Part shown: piece after piece, positions 8,445 through 15,927 of the stretch
Position numbering within the stretch: position 1 is the first letter of the stretch
Layout: each line of letters begins with the position of its first letter
Source of the DNA: Sphaerochaeta halotolerans
Lineage (GTDB): Bacteria > Spirochaetota > Spirochaetia > Sphaerochaetales > Sphaerochaetaceae
DNA length: 64,000 nt
Direction of reading: 5' to 3'
Assembly: GCF_003429665.1 (NCBI RefSeq)
Contig: NZ_QUWK01000005.1
Coordinates: 1 to 64,000 of the forward strand
Program-made: the position numbers and the translations under genes
Notes under the pieces: model-generated
Databases searched by the model: none
What the model was told of the DNA's origin: nothing
The model's input: only the letters and a program-made list of their open reading frames with translations

Positions 8445-8690
8445 TCAGGCTTCAAAGCCTATGTTTATCATCTGCCTGCCTCCCGACAACCATTCTGCTA
8501 CGATTTCATATAACCCATCAGCCATACCTTTGAGCTGCGCTATATGGAACACATGGCCATTGGATATATCATTTTCACTTGGTCTTTCCCCTTTGTACCT
8601 TTTCAAAAAAACATGGGTACTATCTATTTTACCCAATGCATATTGGTCTGTGAATTTTCCGTCAACGATATACATAGTTCCTGTTTTCAT
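8445..8690 (-). CDS. hypothetical protein
   Basis: An 81-residue protein with mostly beta-type sequence (MYIVDGKF..., THVFLKRYKGE) and no recognised domain. Its start overlaps the stop of the SSB-like gene by four bases (8687-8690), which supports it as a real operon member. Confidence 0.6.
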   Translation of the reverse strand: MKTGTMYIVDGKFTDQYALGKIDSTHVFLKRYKGERPSENDISNGHVFHIAQLKGMADGLYEIVAEWLSGGRQMINIGFEA

Positions 8691-8932
8691 GAGAGCCCCC
8701 TACCCTTGAATTCCAGATGTTGTAGTTCCAAACCTGTCATTCCCAGCTTCCCAACGATACGTATAAACATTCCATTCCTCAGATACATAAGAGATTCTGA
8801 TCCAAGCACTCCTGTTGCAATCACTGGCAGTGAAAAATCCTCAGTATGCCTGATATTAAAATTCACGGCATCATGATTGGTTCGTATCGGTGTACCCTCT
8901 ACCACTCCTTCAAGAAGAACACTGTTTAGCAT
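8687..8932 (-). CDS. small OB-fold / SSB-like protein
   Basis: The 81-residue protein begins LNSVLLEGVVEGTPI and continues with VNFNIRHTEDF and an RNGMFIRIVGKL segment. This order of strands matches the single-stranded DNA-binding protein OB fold. It is shorter than a full SSB and has no acidic C-terminal tip, so it may be a phage mini-SSB. Ribosome binding site AGGAGTC is well placed. Location upstream of nuclease and annealase genes fits a role in single-strand handling. Confidence 0.65.
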   Translation of the reverse strand: MLNSVLLEGVVEGTPIRTNHDAVNFNIRHTEDFSLPVIATGVLGSESLMYLRNGMFIRIVGKLGMTGLELQHLEFKGRGLS

Positions 8933-9033
8933 CTATATGACTCCTGTAAAAAAATACCCATCCATACGGATAGGAAGTCTTGGATTTCGAAGAACAATTT
9001 CACGCAATGAATCAACGTTTAGGCCAAAAGCTT

Positions 9034-9654
9034 TCATGCTGATTTCTTAATGATTCTTACTTCAGACTTTTCTTCCGCCATCGGGGGAATAATCTTGGAA
9101 TACTTCTTTTCAACTCTTTTACATTCTTGGGCTTCAGCTATTGCAAATACCTGTCTGAAGGTCTTCCCTGCTACCGCTTTTCTCAAAGCTACTGCCTTGG
9201 TCAAGTCCTTTCCTGCCTCAACAAGAGCGTTGATATAGGCCTGTTGCTCCATGCTCTTGCAATTGGTTGGGGAAACCAGCACTTCAGCCTTGCCATTGTT
9301 GTCTACAATCTGGACACGAGCGTTTCTATCAAGACCGGATACCTCTACCCATTTGAAGGTTTTCTTGTCCTTGATGATGGTTACAGGGTGCAACTCCAGC
9401 TTCCAAAGCTCGGACTCTTTGTCGGTTTCGGCTACATCGGAAGCAATTTTAGCAAGGGTTTTGTCAAGCTCAGCAAGTAAATGACCGGCTTGACCTGCTA
9501 CCAACATGATATCGCTGTTTGCCTCTTTCTGGATAAGAGCAAGAGCATCGGCAATGGCCTTTCTCTTTTCTGCGGCCAACTCTTTCTCGGTCTTCTCGGG
9601 TGCTGCAGCTGCTACGTTCTCTGTGGTCTTGGTGGTTGCGTTTTTCTTTGACAT
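9034..9654 (-). CDS. hypothetical phage-type protein heading the recombination operon
   Basis: A 206-residue protein with a low-complexity N terminus rich in Ala, Glu, Lys and Thr (residues 1-35), a helical middle, and a lysine-rich C terminus. I do not recognise the family. It is the first gene after the long structured RNA and has a good ribosome binding site (AGGAG) directly behind a small hairpin at 9667-9680. Its position suggests a single-strand DNA or recombination accessory protein, but this is only context. Confidence 0.65.
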   Translation of the reverse strand: MSKKNATTKTTENVAAAAPEKTEKELAAEKRKAIADALALIQKEANSDIMLVAGQAGHLLAELDKTLAKIASDVAETDKESELWKLELHPVTIIKDKKTFKWVEVSGLDRNARVQIVDNNGKAEVLVSPTNCKSMEQQAYINALVEAGKDLTKAVALRKAVAGKTFRQVFAIAEAQECKRVEKKYSKIIPPMAEEKSEVRIIKKSA

Positions 9655-9664
9655 GATTGACTCC

Positions 9665-10306
9665 TAGGGTATTTTTACCCGTTATTGATTTTATGGACGC
9701 TCAAGCGTTCCACTATTGCCTACCTGGTACGCAATAATGCAATGTTCGAACGAATAAATTTATGCTATGGGCTGGTTTTAGCCAGCTGGTTTACTTGCGT
9801 ATGCCTACGCTTTCAGTCCCACCCTGTAACCCTTTCGGGCATGTCCCCTAGGAAACTAGACATGTTGGTGTTTTGTCCCTAGTATTGGCTTCGCTATCGG
9901 ATTATACCTACTCTGTATGTCCTCGGCCTCTAATGCACAGCAGTTAGTCCCAAAGTGTTACGGTATATCCCTTTCAATTCCATATACGACAAGCCTAAAC
10001 CGTTCGTACTGGTACGCTTATACACAAGTCTGATGTCAAAAAACTGTCATAGTTTGGTGGTGTATCACCTCTCTATGTTGTGCCTTGTCTATCCACTCTC
10101 TGCTGCCCATGCTCCCCTCGAGGATTATGGAATGCAGGTGCTTCTTTCTTGCTACCCCGCAAGGTAGGGAAAGAGAATTGAGCTTCAAGGTAGGTTGGCT
10201 ACCATCCTGTTAAAAATCAGTAGGCATTCGAACCAGAGAAGGTTCTCTGTACCTTGCGATACCCACCAGAACGTGGTTGCTATCAGTGGGTGTGTCCCAC
10301 TTGACA
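9665..10306 (-). ncRNA. long structured RNA or 5' leader (about 640 nt)
   Basis: No gene fits this stretch, yet its minus strand is full of hairpins. Examples, in plus coordinates, are a CAGAGAA/TTCTCTG hairpin near 10235-10255, CTACC/GGTAG near 10152-10168, CGTAC/GTACG near 10002-10014, CATGTC/GACATG near 9839-9865, CCC-GAAA-GGG near 9829-9838, GCGTA-GGCA-TACGC near 9797-9810, GCTGG/CCAGC near 9770-9786, TATTGC/GCAATA near 9714-9738, and GGGTA/TACCC at 9667-9680. GNRA-type loops appear on this strand. A promoter at 10313-10342 would start it near 10306. It runs into the operon at 9654 with no terminator seen. Its size and phage setting recall large ornate RNAs such as GOLLD or ROOL; class membership is not established. 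Confidence 0.6.
10286..10302 (+). promoter_or_regulatory. operator copy 1 (GGGTGTGTMCCACTT family)
   Basis: First of three near-identical 17-base sites, here with C at the variable position. It lies just downstream of the predicted start of the long RNA. GTGG and CCAC arms make it partly palindromic, which suits a ribbon-helix-helix dimer. Confidence 0.65.
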
Positions 10307-10312
10307 CTTGGC

Positions 10313-10342
10313 ATACTACAAGGGGTGTGTACCACTTGTCAA
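10313..10342 (-). promoter_or_regulatory. promoter of the long structured RNA
   Basis: On the minus strand TTGACA (10337-10342) and TAGTAT (10313-10318) are separated by 18 bases. Operator copy 2 lies almost entirely between them, so a bound repressor would block polymerase. Confidence 0.65.
10321..10337 (+). promoter_or_regulatory. operator copy 2
   Basis: AGGGGTGTGTACCACTT differs from copy 3 at two positions at its 5' end. It sits between the -35 and -10 of the minus-strand promoter. Confidence 0.7.
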
Positions 10343-10376
10343 GCTGTTTTTATACAAAATTTCACATCATTAGGTA

Positions 10377-10406
10377 TTGTGGGTGTGTACCACTTTATGG
10401 TATAAT
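10377..10406 (+). promoter_or_regulatory. promoter of the RHH regulator gene
   Basis: TTGTGG (10377-10382) and a perfect TATAAT (10401-10406) are 18 bases apart, followed by a good ribosome binding site and the gene at 10443. Operator copy 3 fills the spacer, which suggests autoregulation. Confidence 0.65.
10379..10395 (+). promoter_or_regulatory. operator copy 3
   Basis: GTGGGTGTGTACCACTT, the third copy of the site, placed inside the promoter of the RHH gene. Confidence 0.7.
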
Positions 10407-10442
10407 GAATTAGATATAAAAAAAATATTTTGAGGTGGTTAA

Positions 10443-10649
10443 ATGACAGAAGCAAGAAAGATATGGGAGAAGGAAAATAAAAGCCGATTCTCTATTAACT
10501 TCATGAAAAATACTGAAGCTGATTTGATTGATTACTTAGAGAAAAAACAGAAACAAGGAATACCAAAGGGAACGGTTTTAAAAAGGGGCTTAAGGTTATT
10601 AATGGAACAAGAACAAGCTGGTATAGACATACAGGATTATAATAACTAA
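10443..10649 (+). CDS. ribbon-helix-helix (Arc/CopG-type) regulator
   Basis: A 68-residue protein with SRFSINFMKNTEADLIDYLEK as a beta-strand and first helix, and IPKGTVLKRGLRLLMEQ as the second helix, the usual ribbon-helix-helix order. Such small dimers bind operator DNA through the strand. GAGGTGG precedes the start. Three copies of a 17-base partial palindrome lie directly upstream, one inside its own promoter and one inside the divergent promoter of the long RNA. It probably represses both, acting as an island copy-number or lysogeny-type switch. That role is inference. Confidence 0.75.
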   Translation: MTEARKIWEKENKSRFSINFMKNTEADLIDYLEKKQKQGIPKGTVLKRGLRLLMEQEQAGIDIQDYNN

Positions 10650-11122
10650 CAGTGCTAACAGGATTGGCATAGGGCAACCCCAATCGGGGGGTATATCCTG
10701 CCTATTCTTTACCCCTGCACCTATACAAGTGAACTAGCAGCTAACACGAGATTTCACCAAAACACCCCAGCACAACTTAATTATGTAGAAGACAGAGGAA
10801 ATCAATTCAATTAGCTACAGAATAAGAACATAGATAATATTCTATACGACTCAAAACATACCAAACCACCTCACTGGGCCCTCTCACGCGCGATAGTTAT
10901 AGTATTTTTATGCAATTAAGGTATCCTAAATCCCCGACAAAACACCATCATAATTGCATACTGACTGCATAAACAGTTCTAAATTGCATATTTGGTGCAT
11001 ATTCACAGCAATGAGGGGGGAGGGGTCAAAATTAAGGCAGGGGGGGCGGCGGATGGAAGCTAAAGGGGGTGGGGAATCTCTCCTCTACCTCTGTATATTG
11101 CTTGAAAGTTTCGGGATATGGA
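10650..11122. other. non-coding stretch with tandem TGCATA repeats
   Basis: I see no gene in this 470-base stretch. It contains two 30-base tandem units at 10952-11011, an ATGCAATT motif near 10910 in the opposite orientation, and a G-rich tract around 11016-11074. Replication or regulatory function is possible, since iteron-like spacing is present, but nothing is proven. Confidence 0.45.
10952..11011 (+). repeat. two 30-base tandem units with TGCATA pairs
   Basis: TGCATA occurs at 10955, 10966, 10985 and 10996, spaced 11, 19 and 11 bases, so the whole is two 30-base units each holding two sites one helical turn apart. Each unit starts AATTGCATA. Such phasing suggests cooperative protein binding, as at iterons or operators. 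Confidence 0.6.
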
Positions 11123-11128
11123 CTATTG
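11081..11128. repeat. dispersed repeat, copy A
   Basis: CCTCTACCTC followed by an ATTGCTT-GAAAGTTTCGGGATA stretch; similar sequences occur at 11521-11590 and 14188-14258. This is the most divergent of the three and overlaps the 3' end of the zinc-ribbon gene. Confidence 0.5.
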
Positions 11129-11503
11129 AACGCTGACGGTGAAACTGAGTGTAAACAATGGCAGGATTTTCTTTATTACAACCAACACGACACTAATGAT
11201 TGCAAGCACAGTCAGTATTTTCGTAGAGACTGGGACGAGATCATGTCCACAATTGGGACACCTCTTTGCTGTTTTACTAACTTCTTTTCCGCAAGCAGGA
11301 CAATAAATAGTTTCAGGGGGAAGATACTCGGGCTTAGCTGATTTCTGCTTCGGCTTAGCTGATTCCTGCTTATTATCGAGTTTAGCAACATACACTATAA
11401 AGGCTATACAAAGAATCACGGCTATAGTAATTATCGTATAAATAACCATGAATAAACTATACCACTCCAAAGATTGACAGTCTATAAAAACAATCCTGTT
11501 CAT
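11123..11503 (-). CDS. membrane protein with zinc ribbon
   Basis: A 126-residue protein with a transmembrane helix at about residues 18-40, a lysine-rich linker with a repeated SAKP motif, a zinc ribbon CPACGKEVSKTAKRCPNCG, and a second hydrophobic helix at about 98-113. The zinc-ribbon-plus-helix layout is common in spirochaete and Firmicute membrane proteins of unknown role. No partner is obvious. Copies of a dispersed repeat flank the gene on both sides. Confidence 0.65.
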   Translation of the reverse strand: MNRIVFIDCQSLEWYSLFMVIYTIITIAVILCIAFIVYVAKLDNKQESAKPKQKSAKPEYLPPETIYCPACGKEVSKTAKRCPNCGHDLVPVSTKILTVLAIISVVLVVIKKILPLFTLSFTVSVQ

Positions 11504-11520
11504 AATTATTACCCCATCCC

Positions 11521-11590
11521 CTCCTCTACCTCAATACATTGCTCAAAAGTTTTGGAATAGGGGTATAATAAACCATTATTGACTAATGGC
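11521..11590. repeat. dispersed repeat, copy B
   Basis: CTCCTCTACCTCAATACATTGC and onward, about 70 bases, closely similar to copy C including the AACCAT-ATTGAC end. It lies upstream of the zinc-ribbon gene. Confidence 0.6.
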
Positions 11591-11716
11591 GACAAGATGG
11601 CTTTTACATTACATTAGCATGTTGTTTTTATAATCAGGCTTTCCCCCGGTGATTTTCCTTGCAAACGATATAACCATAGGTGACAATATTAACACATATA
11701 AAAAGAGAGGATTGTT

Positions 11717-12226
11717 ATGATAAAGAAAAGATTGTTTGTTATCATATCGGTAGTTGTTATTCTTCTTGCAAGTTCATGTACAACAGCCGATAAGTTGGAG
11801 CTGACTCCTTTATACAAGGTAAAAAGCCATGTAGTTCCAAATATCAAGGGTGACATAAATGTTGAGGAAATGATCATACATAAAGATGTTGGAATGGGCA
11901 TAGGCAGCAATTTTGTAATTCTTACATACCTCGAAATGGTAGGTGAAGAGACTTTCGTACTGTATGTAGACTATACTGGCGGCTACTGGAAATTCATTGA
12001 AAAATTACAACTTAAAATCGACGATGAGTTCTTTACTCTGACTGATAAAGATCCTTCACGCCTTGTGCTCAATGGAGGCGTTGAGGAAAGGGCCGGATTT
12101 ACACTGAGTGCTGAAATAGTTGAGAAGCTAAAAAACTGTTCGACTCTGATCCTGCAATATTATGTTGATCCATTCACGATGGATGCTGAAGCAATAAGCA
12201 ATATTAAAGCATTCCTCAATAGGTAA
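11717..12226 (+). CDS. predicted lipoprotein
   Basis: A 169-residue protein starting with a basic tip, a hydrophobic stretch and LLASSC, a lipobox with Cys at about residue 21, so it should be exported and lipidated. The mature part is mostly beta-type with acidic patches. No family is recognised. AGAGGA lies upstream as ribosome binding site. It is a single plus-strand gene in a cargo segment of the island and could be a surface or exclusion-type protein; that is speculative. Confidence 0.7.
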   Translation: MIKKRLFVIISVVVILLASSCTTADKLELTPLYKVKSHVVPNIKGDINVEEMIIHKDVGMGIGSNFVILTYLEMVGEETFVLYVDYTGGYWKFIEKLQLKIDDEFFTLTDKDPSRLVLNGGVEERAGFTLSAEIVEKLKNCSTLILQYYVDPFTMDAEAISNIKAFLNR

Positions 12227-12296
12227 AAGTCGAATATTAAGCAATCGGCAATATACAGAAGTATAACTCTAAGGGATTTAAGAAAAAGGTAAGTAT

Positions 12297-12863
12297 ATGA
12301 ATACATATGAAGAACTCAAAGAACTCAAAAAAGCAAAAAGGTATGATAAGGCTATTTCAATAGAAATGACACTTATCGAAGAAGCGGAGGAGGAATCTAG
12401 AAGAGAAAAATGGGGTGTATCGCCAGCCCCATATTTAGAATTAGCGAAGTTATACTTAAAAAACAAGGCTTTTTTTGTCAATATAAGTGATTAGCTCAAT
12501 TCGAGCATATGCGAAAGTAGTGTACTCTTCGGGTGGATGAACCCAAAAACAATGCACTTAGAACGCAATCTGAATGCAAAAAACAGCTATTCTAAACACT
12601 TTTCGGATTTAGTGATTTCGGAAAACACTTCCTTTTCTAATCAATAGTGAAAATACTAAAAACACTTTACTACACGAAATGAGCCAAAAACAAAAAACTC
12701 AGCAGCTGAAATTGAGATACTTGAAAGATACTTCTCACAGAAGCTTGCTAGGGGTCGAACAAAAGTTATCATAGCAAAGAGATATCAGAAGCTTGCCAAA
12801 AAAGAGGACCATGTTATTCCAGAGAAAATTAGTATGATTGTTGAGAAATCTATTTCTGGTTGA
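12297..12863 (+). pseudogene. helical repeat protein gene, disrupted
   Basis: The first 65 codons (12297-12494) read as helices with a KRYDKAISIEMTLIEEAE pattern and end in a LELAKLYLKNK block. The frame then breaks. After about 200 bases an open frame at 12702-12863 begins with AEIEILERYFSQKLARG and ends at a stop, which fits the missing C-terminal half of the same TPR-like protein. The middle (12495-12700) reads as no protein and may be a small insertion or decayed DNA. The start is supported by a purine-rich site before 12297. Confidence 0.6.
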
Positions 12864-12913
12864 ATTGAGGATTAGCTATTCAATGATTTGTTTGGGGATA
12901 TGAAAGATTGAAT

Positions 12914-13762
12914 TTATTTAAAAAGAAGTTCACAACATTCTTCCATGCCTTTCAGTGAAATTGATAGGTCTGTTTTCCATTCAGCTTCCCAGAACTCGTT
13001 TTTAAATTCATCCCTATGATTTGGCTTGTCCTGGAAATAGTGCTTTGTTAATTGAAATTTTTCTGCAATCTTTTTGAAAACTGCATATTCATTATTGTCA
13101 ATAACTAAACTATCATGAGAATTTATACAGTCTCTATCCTTCATACAGAATCCAAGTCTCCATTCCTTCTCATCACTGTAGGATTGATCCTTTTGGAAAA
13201 TACTCAATTCAAACGGAGGACTTTCATAATCTAATTCATTCCCTTTTGTGTATTCCACTCTATACCATTTTCCACTTGATATACAGCTCTCAAAATGAGC
13301 CTCCTCGAGGGCATCCAATACCTTTTGCGTAAACAACTTGACGTCTGTAATTGCTATATATTTAGATTGGCAGGAGAACTTTTTATGGAGGTAAGCTATT
13401 TCTTCTTCTGTTTCAGCTTGAGAAAAACAAAGAATATAGTACTGATTCAAAATAAAACTACTACAATCTATAGTTCCAGAATTAAATACAGATTCTCCGA
13501 ATTTTCCATCGCCAGTTATTTTAATTCCTTGTCTATTTAGAACCTTTTGTTTGTATTCAGCTAAACCTTCTGACTTGTCTTTTCTTACCCCTTCAATTTC
13601 TTTGTATTTGTTAATATTTGATAGAAGTATTTTGCCTTTAAAGAAAGATTCTGCATATTCATTTTTTGAGAAAAAACGGTACAGGCGAGGAAAATCGAGC
13701 TTGTCAATATTTGAATAATCGAAACGAATTCTTTGAATAGTTTGCAAATCACTAATATTCAT
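12914..13762 (-). CDS. DUF2971-like protein
   Basis: About 282 residues from the ATG at 13762. The opening LYRFFSKNEYAESFFKGKILLSNINKYKE and the later SYSDEKEWRLGF block match the layout of DUF2971 proteins, whose function is unknown and which often sit among defence genes. The frame extends upstream to 13834, but those codons overlap homopolymers. A run of eight G and nine T (coding strand, 13770-13786) lies in the ribosome-binding region, which could make translation phase-variable. It is a lone gene in the cargo part of the island. Confidence 0.7.
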   Translation of the reverse strand: MNISDLQTIQRIRFDYSNIDKLDFPRLYRFFSKNEYAESFFKGKILLSNINKYKEIEGVRKDKSEGLAEYKQKVLNRQGIKITGDGKFGESVFNSGTIDCSSFILNQYYILCFSQAETEEEIAYLHKKFSCQSKYIAITDVKLFTQKVLDALEEAHFESCISSGKWYRVEYTKGNELDYESPPFELSIFQKDQSYSDEKEWRLGFCMKDRDCINSHDSLVIDNNEYAVFKKIAEKFQLTKHYFQDKPNHRDEFKNEFWEAEWKTDLSISLKGMEECCELLFK

Positions 13763-13916
13763 TAATATACCCCCCCCAAAAAAAAATAATTCATAATAGC
13801 TATTTTTAGTATGAATTAAAAACATAAACAACACAATGAAGTTTCAGTATCCTGCTCGTTACCTCACAGCCCTTCTCATGAGTGGAAACCTAGTATGGTT
13901 TATCCAGGAGGGCAAG

Positions 13917-14187
13917 ATGGAAGACCATGAAGATGTAAATCTGACTGAGCTGACTGCATACCAGTTGAGGTTCATCGATGAATACATGAAGTGTGGAAAC
14001 AAGCGTCAGGCGATGCTCAATGCCGGTTACAAGGGCAAGGGTAAACGCTCCACAGTGACCAGCAGCGTAGCCAAGCTCAACGTACCTTAGTTACATGAAG
14101 AGATTTAGAAAAGGCATAGGAAGCTTGTAAAAGTGAATCTCATCGAGGTAGAGACTGTGGATGAAAGGGTAACCGCACGTTTGATAC
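13917..14187 (+). pseudogene. phage terminase small subunit remnant
   Basis: From the ATG at 13917, behind a strong AGGAGGGCAAG site, the frame reads LTAYQLRFIDEYMKCGNKRQAMLNAGY, the N-terminal helix-turn-helix typical of Terminase_2 small subunits. A TAG at 14088 and another TAG 21 bases on interrupt it, but the same frame continues with LHEEI and KRHRKLVKVNLIEVETVDE, matching the family's next helices. After about 14187 the frame enters dispersed repeat C. The gene is therefore inactive. It is the only packaging gene seen in the island. Confidence 0.7.
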
Positions 14188-14258
14188 TGCCTCTACCTCC
14201 ATACATTGCTAAAATATTCGGTATAGGGGCTGTAATTAACCATGATTGACCAATTAAA
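14188..14258. repeat. dispersed repeat, copy C
   Basis: CCTCTACCTCCATACATTGC and onward to CCATGATTGACCAAT, about 70 bases, best matched to copy B. It truncates the terminase remnant and ends just before the stop of the minus-strand membrane protein gene at 14265. Confidence 0.6.
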
Positions 14259-14264
14259 TAGGTT

Positions 14265-14516
14265 CTAATCCTGTTCGCTTCTCTTGTTATCGTTGTACGG
14301 ATTGAGGCTATCAATTGAATCTTTCAATGTACATAACGACCACAATATTGCAGAGAGGAAAAATACAATAAGCCCACCTGATAGAGATTCAGTAATCCCT
14401 ATGATGGTCAGACCTGAAAGTGAATATGTATATGCATAGGCATCTATATTCAGTACGACTACATACATAACGAACAACAAGCTGATGATCATCCCAATTA
14501 TTGCCAATCCCTTCAT
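14265..14516 (-). CDS. small two-helix membrane protein
   Basis: An 83-residue protein with hydrophobic segments at about residues 4-24 and 45-66 and a charged C-terminal tail. GAAAGGGGC lies upstream of the start. No family is recognised. Its stop abuts dispersed repeat C, like the zinc-ribbon gene with repeat A. Superinfection or membrane-linked cargo is conceivable but unsupported. Confidence 0.55.
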   Translation of the reverse strand: MKGLAIIGMIISLLFVMYVVVLNIDAYAYTYSLSGLTIIGITESLSGGLIVFFLSAILWSLCTLKDSIDSLNPYNDNKRSEQD

Positions 14517-14607
14517 ATTAAGCCCCTTTCAAGATTGATTAAGTGACTCGGTTGCATAATCACTCACCGCTACATTCTAACTCCATTTGCTGTATACGTC
14601 CACATAA

Positions 14608-14622
14608 TATCTCGTTACCTCC
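14608..14622 (+). promoter_or_regulatory. shared leader motif upstream of intein gene
   Basis: TATCTCGTTACCTCC occurs here and, in opposite orientation, at 28648-28662 upstream of the AlpA-like gene. In both cases it points toward the downstream gene at 50-70 bases from the start and follows an AT-rich -10-like stretch. Confidence 0.5.
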
Positions 14623-14673
14623 ATCCCCTTTTCATGAGGGAATTTTCTTTATGGTTAGGGAAAGGGGATTGAG

Positions 14674-15798
14674 ATGGAAAGCAATAATCTAAAAAATCAG
14701 ATAGCAGAAAAACCTGCAGTAAAGGCTCTTGAAGCGCACATTGGACCAATGCCAACCAGAAGGAACAATGCGTTGGCTTGTGACACTCCTGTACTCACAC
14801 AAGATGGATGGAAAAAGCATGGTGCTCTACAGGTTGGAGATTCTGTGTACACTCCAAAAGGATTATCCAGAGTCATAGCAACAAAACACTATTCTGATTC
14901 TCAATGTATGAAAGTAGTGTTCAGGGGCAATCAAGAAATTGTCTGTAGTTCCGGACATTTATGGAGAGCTCTGAAATGGAACTCAGCAAGGTTGAAAGGA
15001 GAAAAGCGTATCGGATGGGAAAGTAAGATATCCAAAACATCTGATTTGATGTCTAGTTATAAGAATCCATATATCCCTGTTACAGGCTTTTCAGAAATGC
15101 CAATGGTTGATCTACCTATTGAACCCTATACTCTCGGAGCATGGCTTGGTGATGGTGATAATAGTTGTGGTCGTGTATGTGGTCCTGATAATGAAGTATT
15201 TGAATCAATCAGAAAAGATGGTTACGAATTATCTGATAGCCATTGCCCTTCTCGGGCACCGTTTCAGACAAGAACAGTCTACAATTTGGTCAAGGACCTA
15301 AGAAAGCAAAATCTTCTCCATAACAAGCATATCCCACCGATTTATTTCACTTCATCTGTTAAGCAACGGTTGGCTTTACTGCAAGGATTAATGGACACTG
15401 ATGGCAATATGTCCAAGACATATGGGAATGGGGCCACATTCGTACAAAAAGGCGAACGATTGTCTCTAGATGTTCTTGCACTTGCCAATTCATTAGGATT
15501 CAGAGCTGGCATTTGTAAAACGAAACTTGCTCACTATATCTCATTCTCAATATCTTCGATAGATTTGGTTCCTTTCCGCGTACAACGAAAAATCGACAAC
15601 ATCAAGAAGCTCAAGAGTCAGAAACAGAGTAAAAACTGGTATGTACAATCAGTTGAGGAACAAGAGACCGTACCTACCAATGCCATACGTATCCAAGATC
15701 CTGATGGTATATACCTCGTCGGTCATGCACTTATCCAAACATGCAGTGATCAGTCCATTTCCTTGCCTAAAGTCGATACTGTATTAAAGACAGGATAA
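14674..15798 (+). CDS. intein with LAGLIDADG homing endonuclease in a short host frame
   Basis: Of 374 residues, 36-356 form an intein. Cys36 begins block A (CDTPVLTQDGW), GNQEIVCSSGHLW is block B, LGAWLGDGD (154-162) and LLQGLMDTDG (236-245) are the two LAGLIDADG helices with their catalytic Asp, and IQDPDGIYLVGHALIQT is the C-terminal splice region. The usual final His-Asn pair before the +1 Cys (357) is absent, so standard splicing should fail. The flanking host parts are only 35 and 18 residues and match nothing I know. Ribosome binding site GGGGA is present. It may persist as a free homing endonuclease. Confidence 0.8.
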   Translation: MESNNLKNQIAEKPAVKALEAHIGPMPTRRNNALACDTPVLTQDGWKKHGALQVGDSVYTPKGLSRVIATKHYSDSQCMKVVFRGNQEIVCSSGHLWRALKWNSARLKGEKRIGWESKISKTSDLMSSYKNPYIPVTGFSEMPMVDLPIEPYTLGAWLGDGDNSCGRVCGPDNEVFESIRKDGYELSDSHCPSRAPFQTRTVYNLVKDLRKQNLLHNKHIPPIYFTSSVKQRLALLQGLMDTDGNMSKTYGNGATFVQKGERLSLDVLALANSLGFRAGICKTKLAHYISFSISSIDLVPFRVQRKIDNIKKLKSQKQSKNWYVQSVEEQETVPTNAIRIQDPDGIYLVGHALIQTCSDQSISLPKVDTVLKTG

Positions 15799-15927
15799 AA
15801 ATATCACATATTAGGCAAGGTAGAAGATTGGGGTAATTAGTGTATATGAAATAACTTAAGATTGATTTGAGCGTTAACAATCGAATGGCATTAATAGAGA
15901 GAAATCTGAAATGGATTCCTCGAATAA

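Noticed and set aside
9034-9654. Assigning the 206-residue protein to a known family such as RecT
   Set aside because: It lacks the recognisable RecT or Redbeta blocks, and the operon already has an ERF annealase.
9685-10413. Several plus-strand open frames (65-72 codons)
   Set aside because: They cross the hairpins of the structured RNA, have no ribosome binding sites and read as low-quality protein.
14105-14314. 69-codon minus-strand frame over dispersed repeat C
   Set aside because: It spans the terminase relic in antisense and the repeat, with no start signal.
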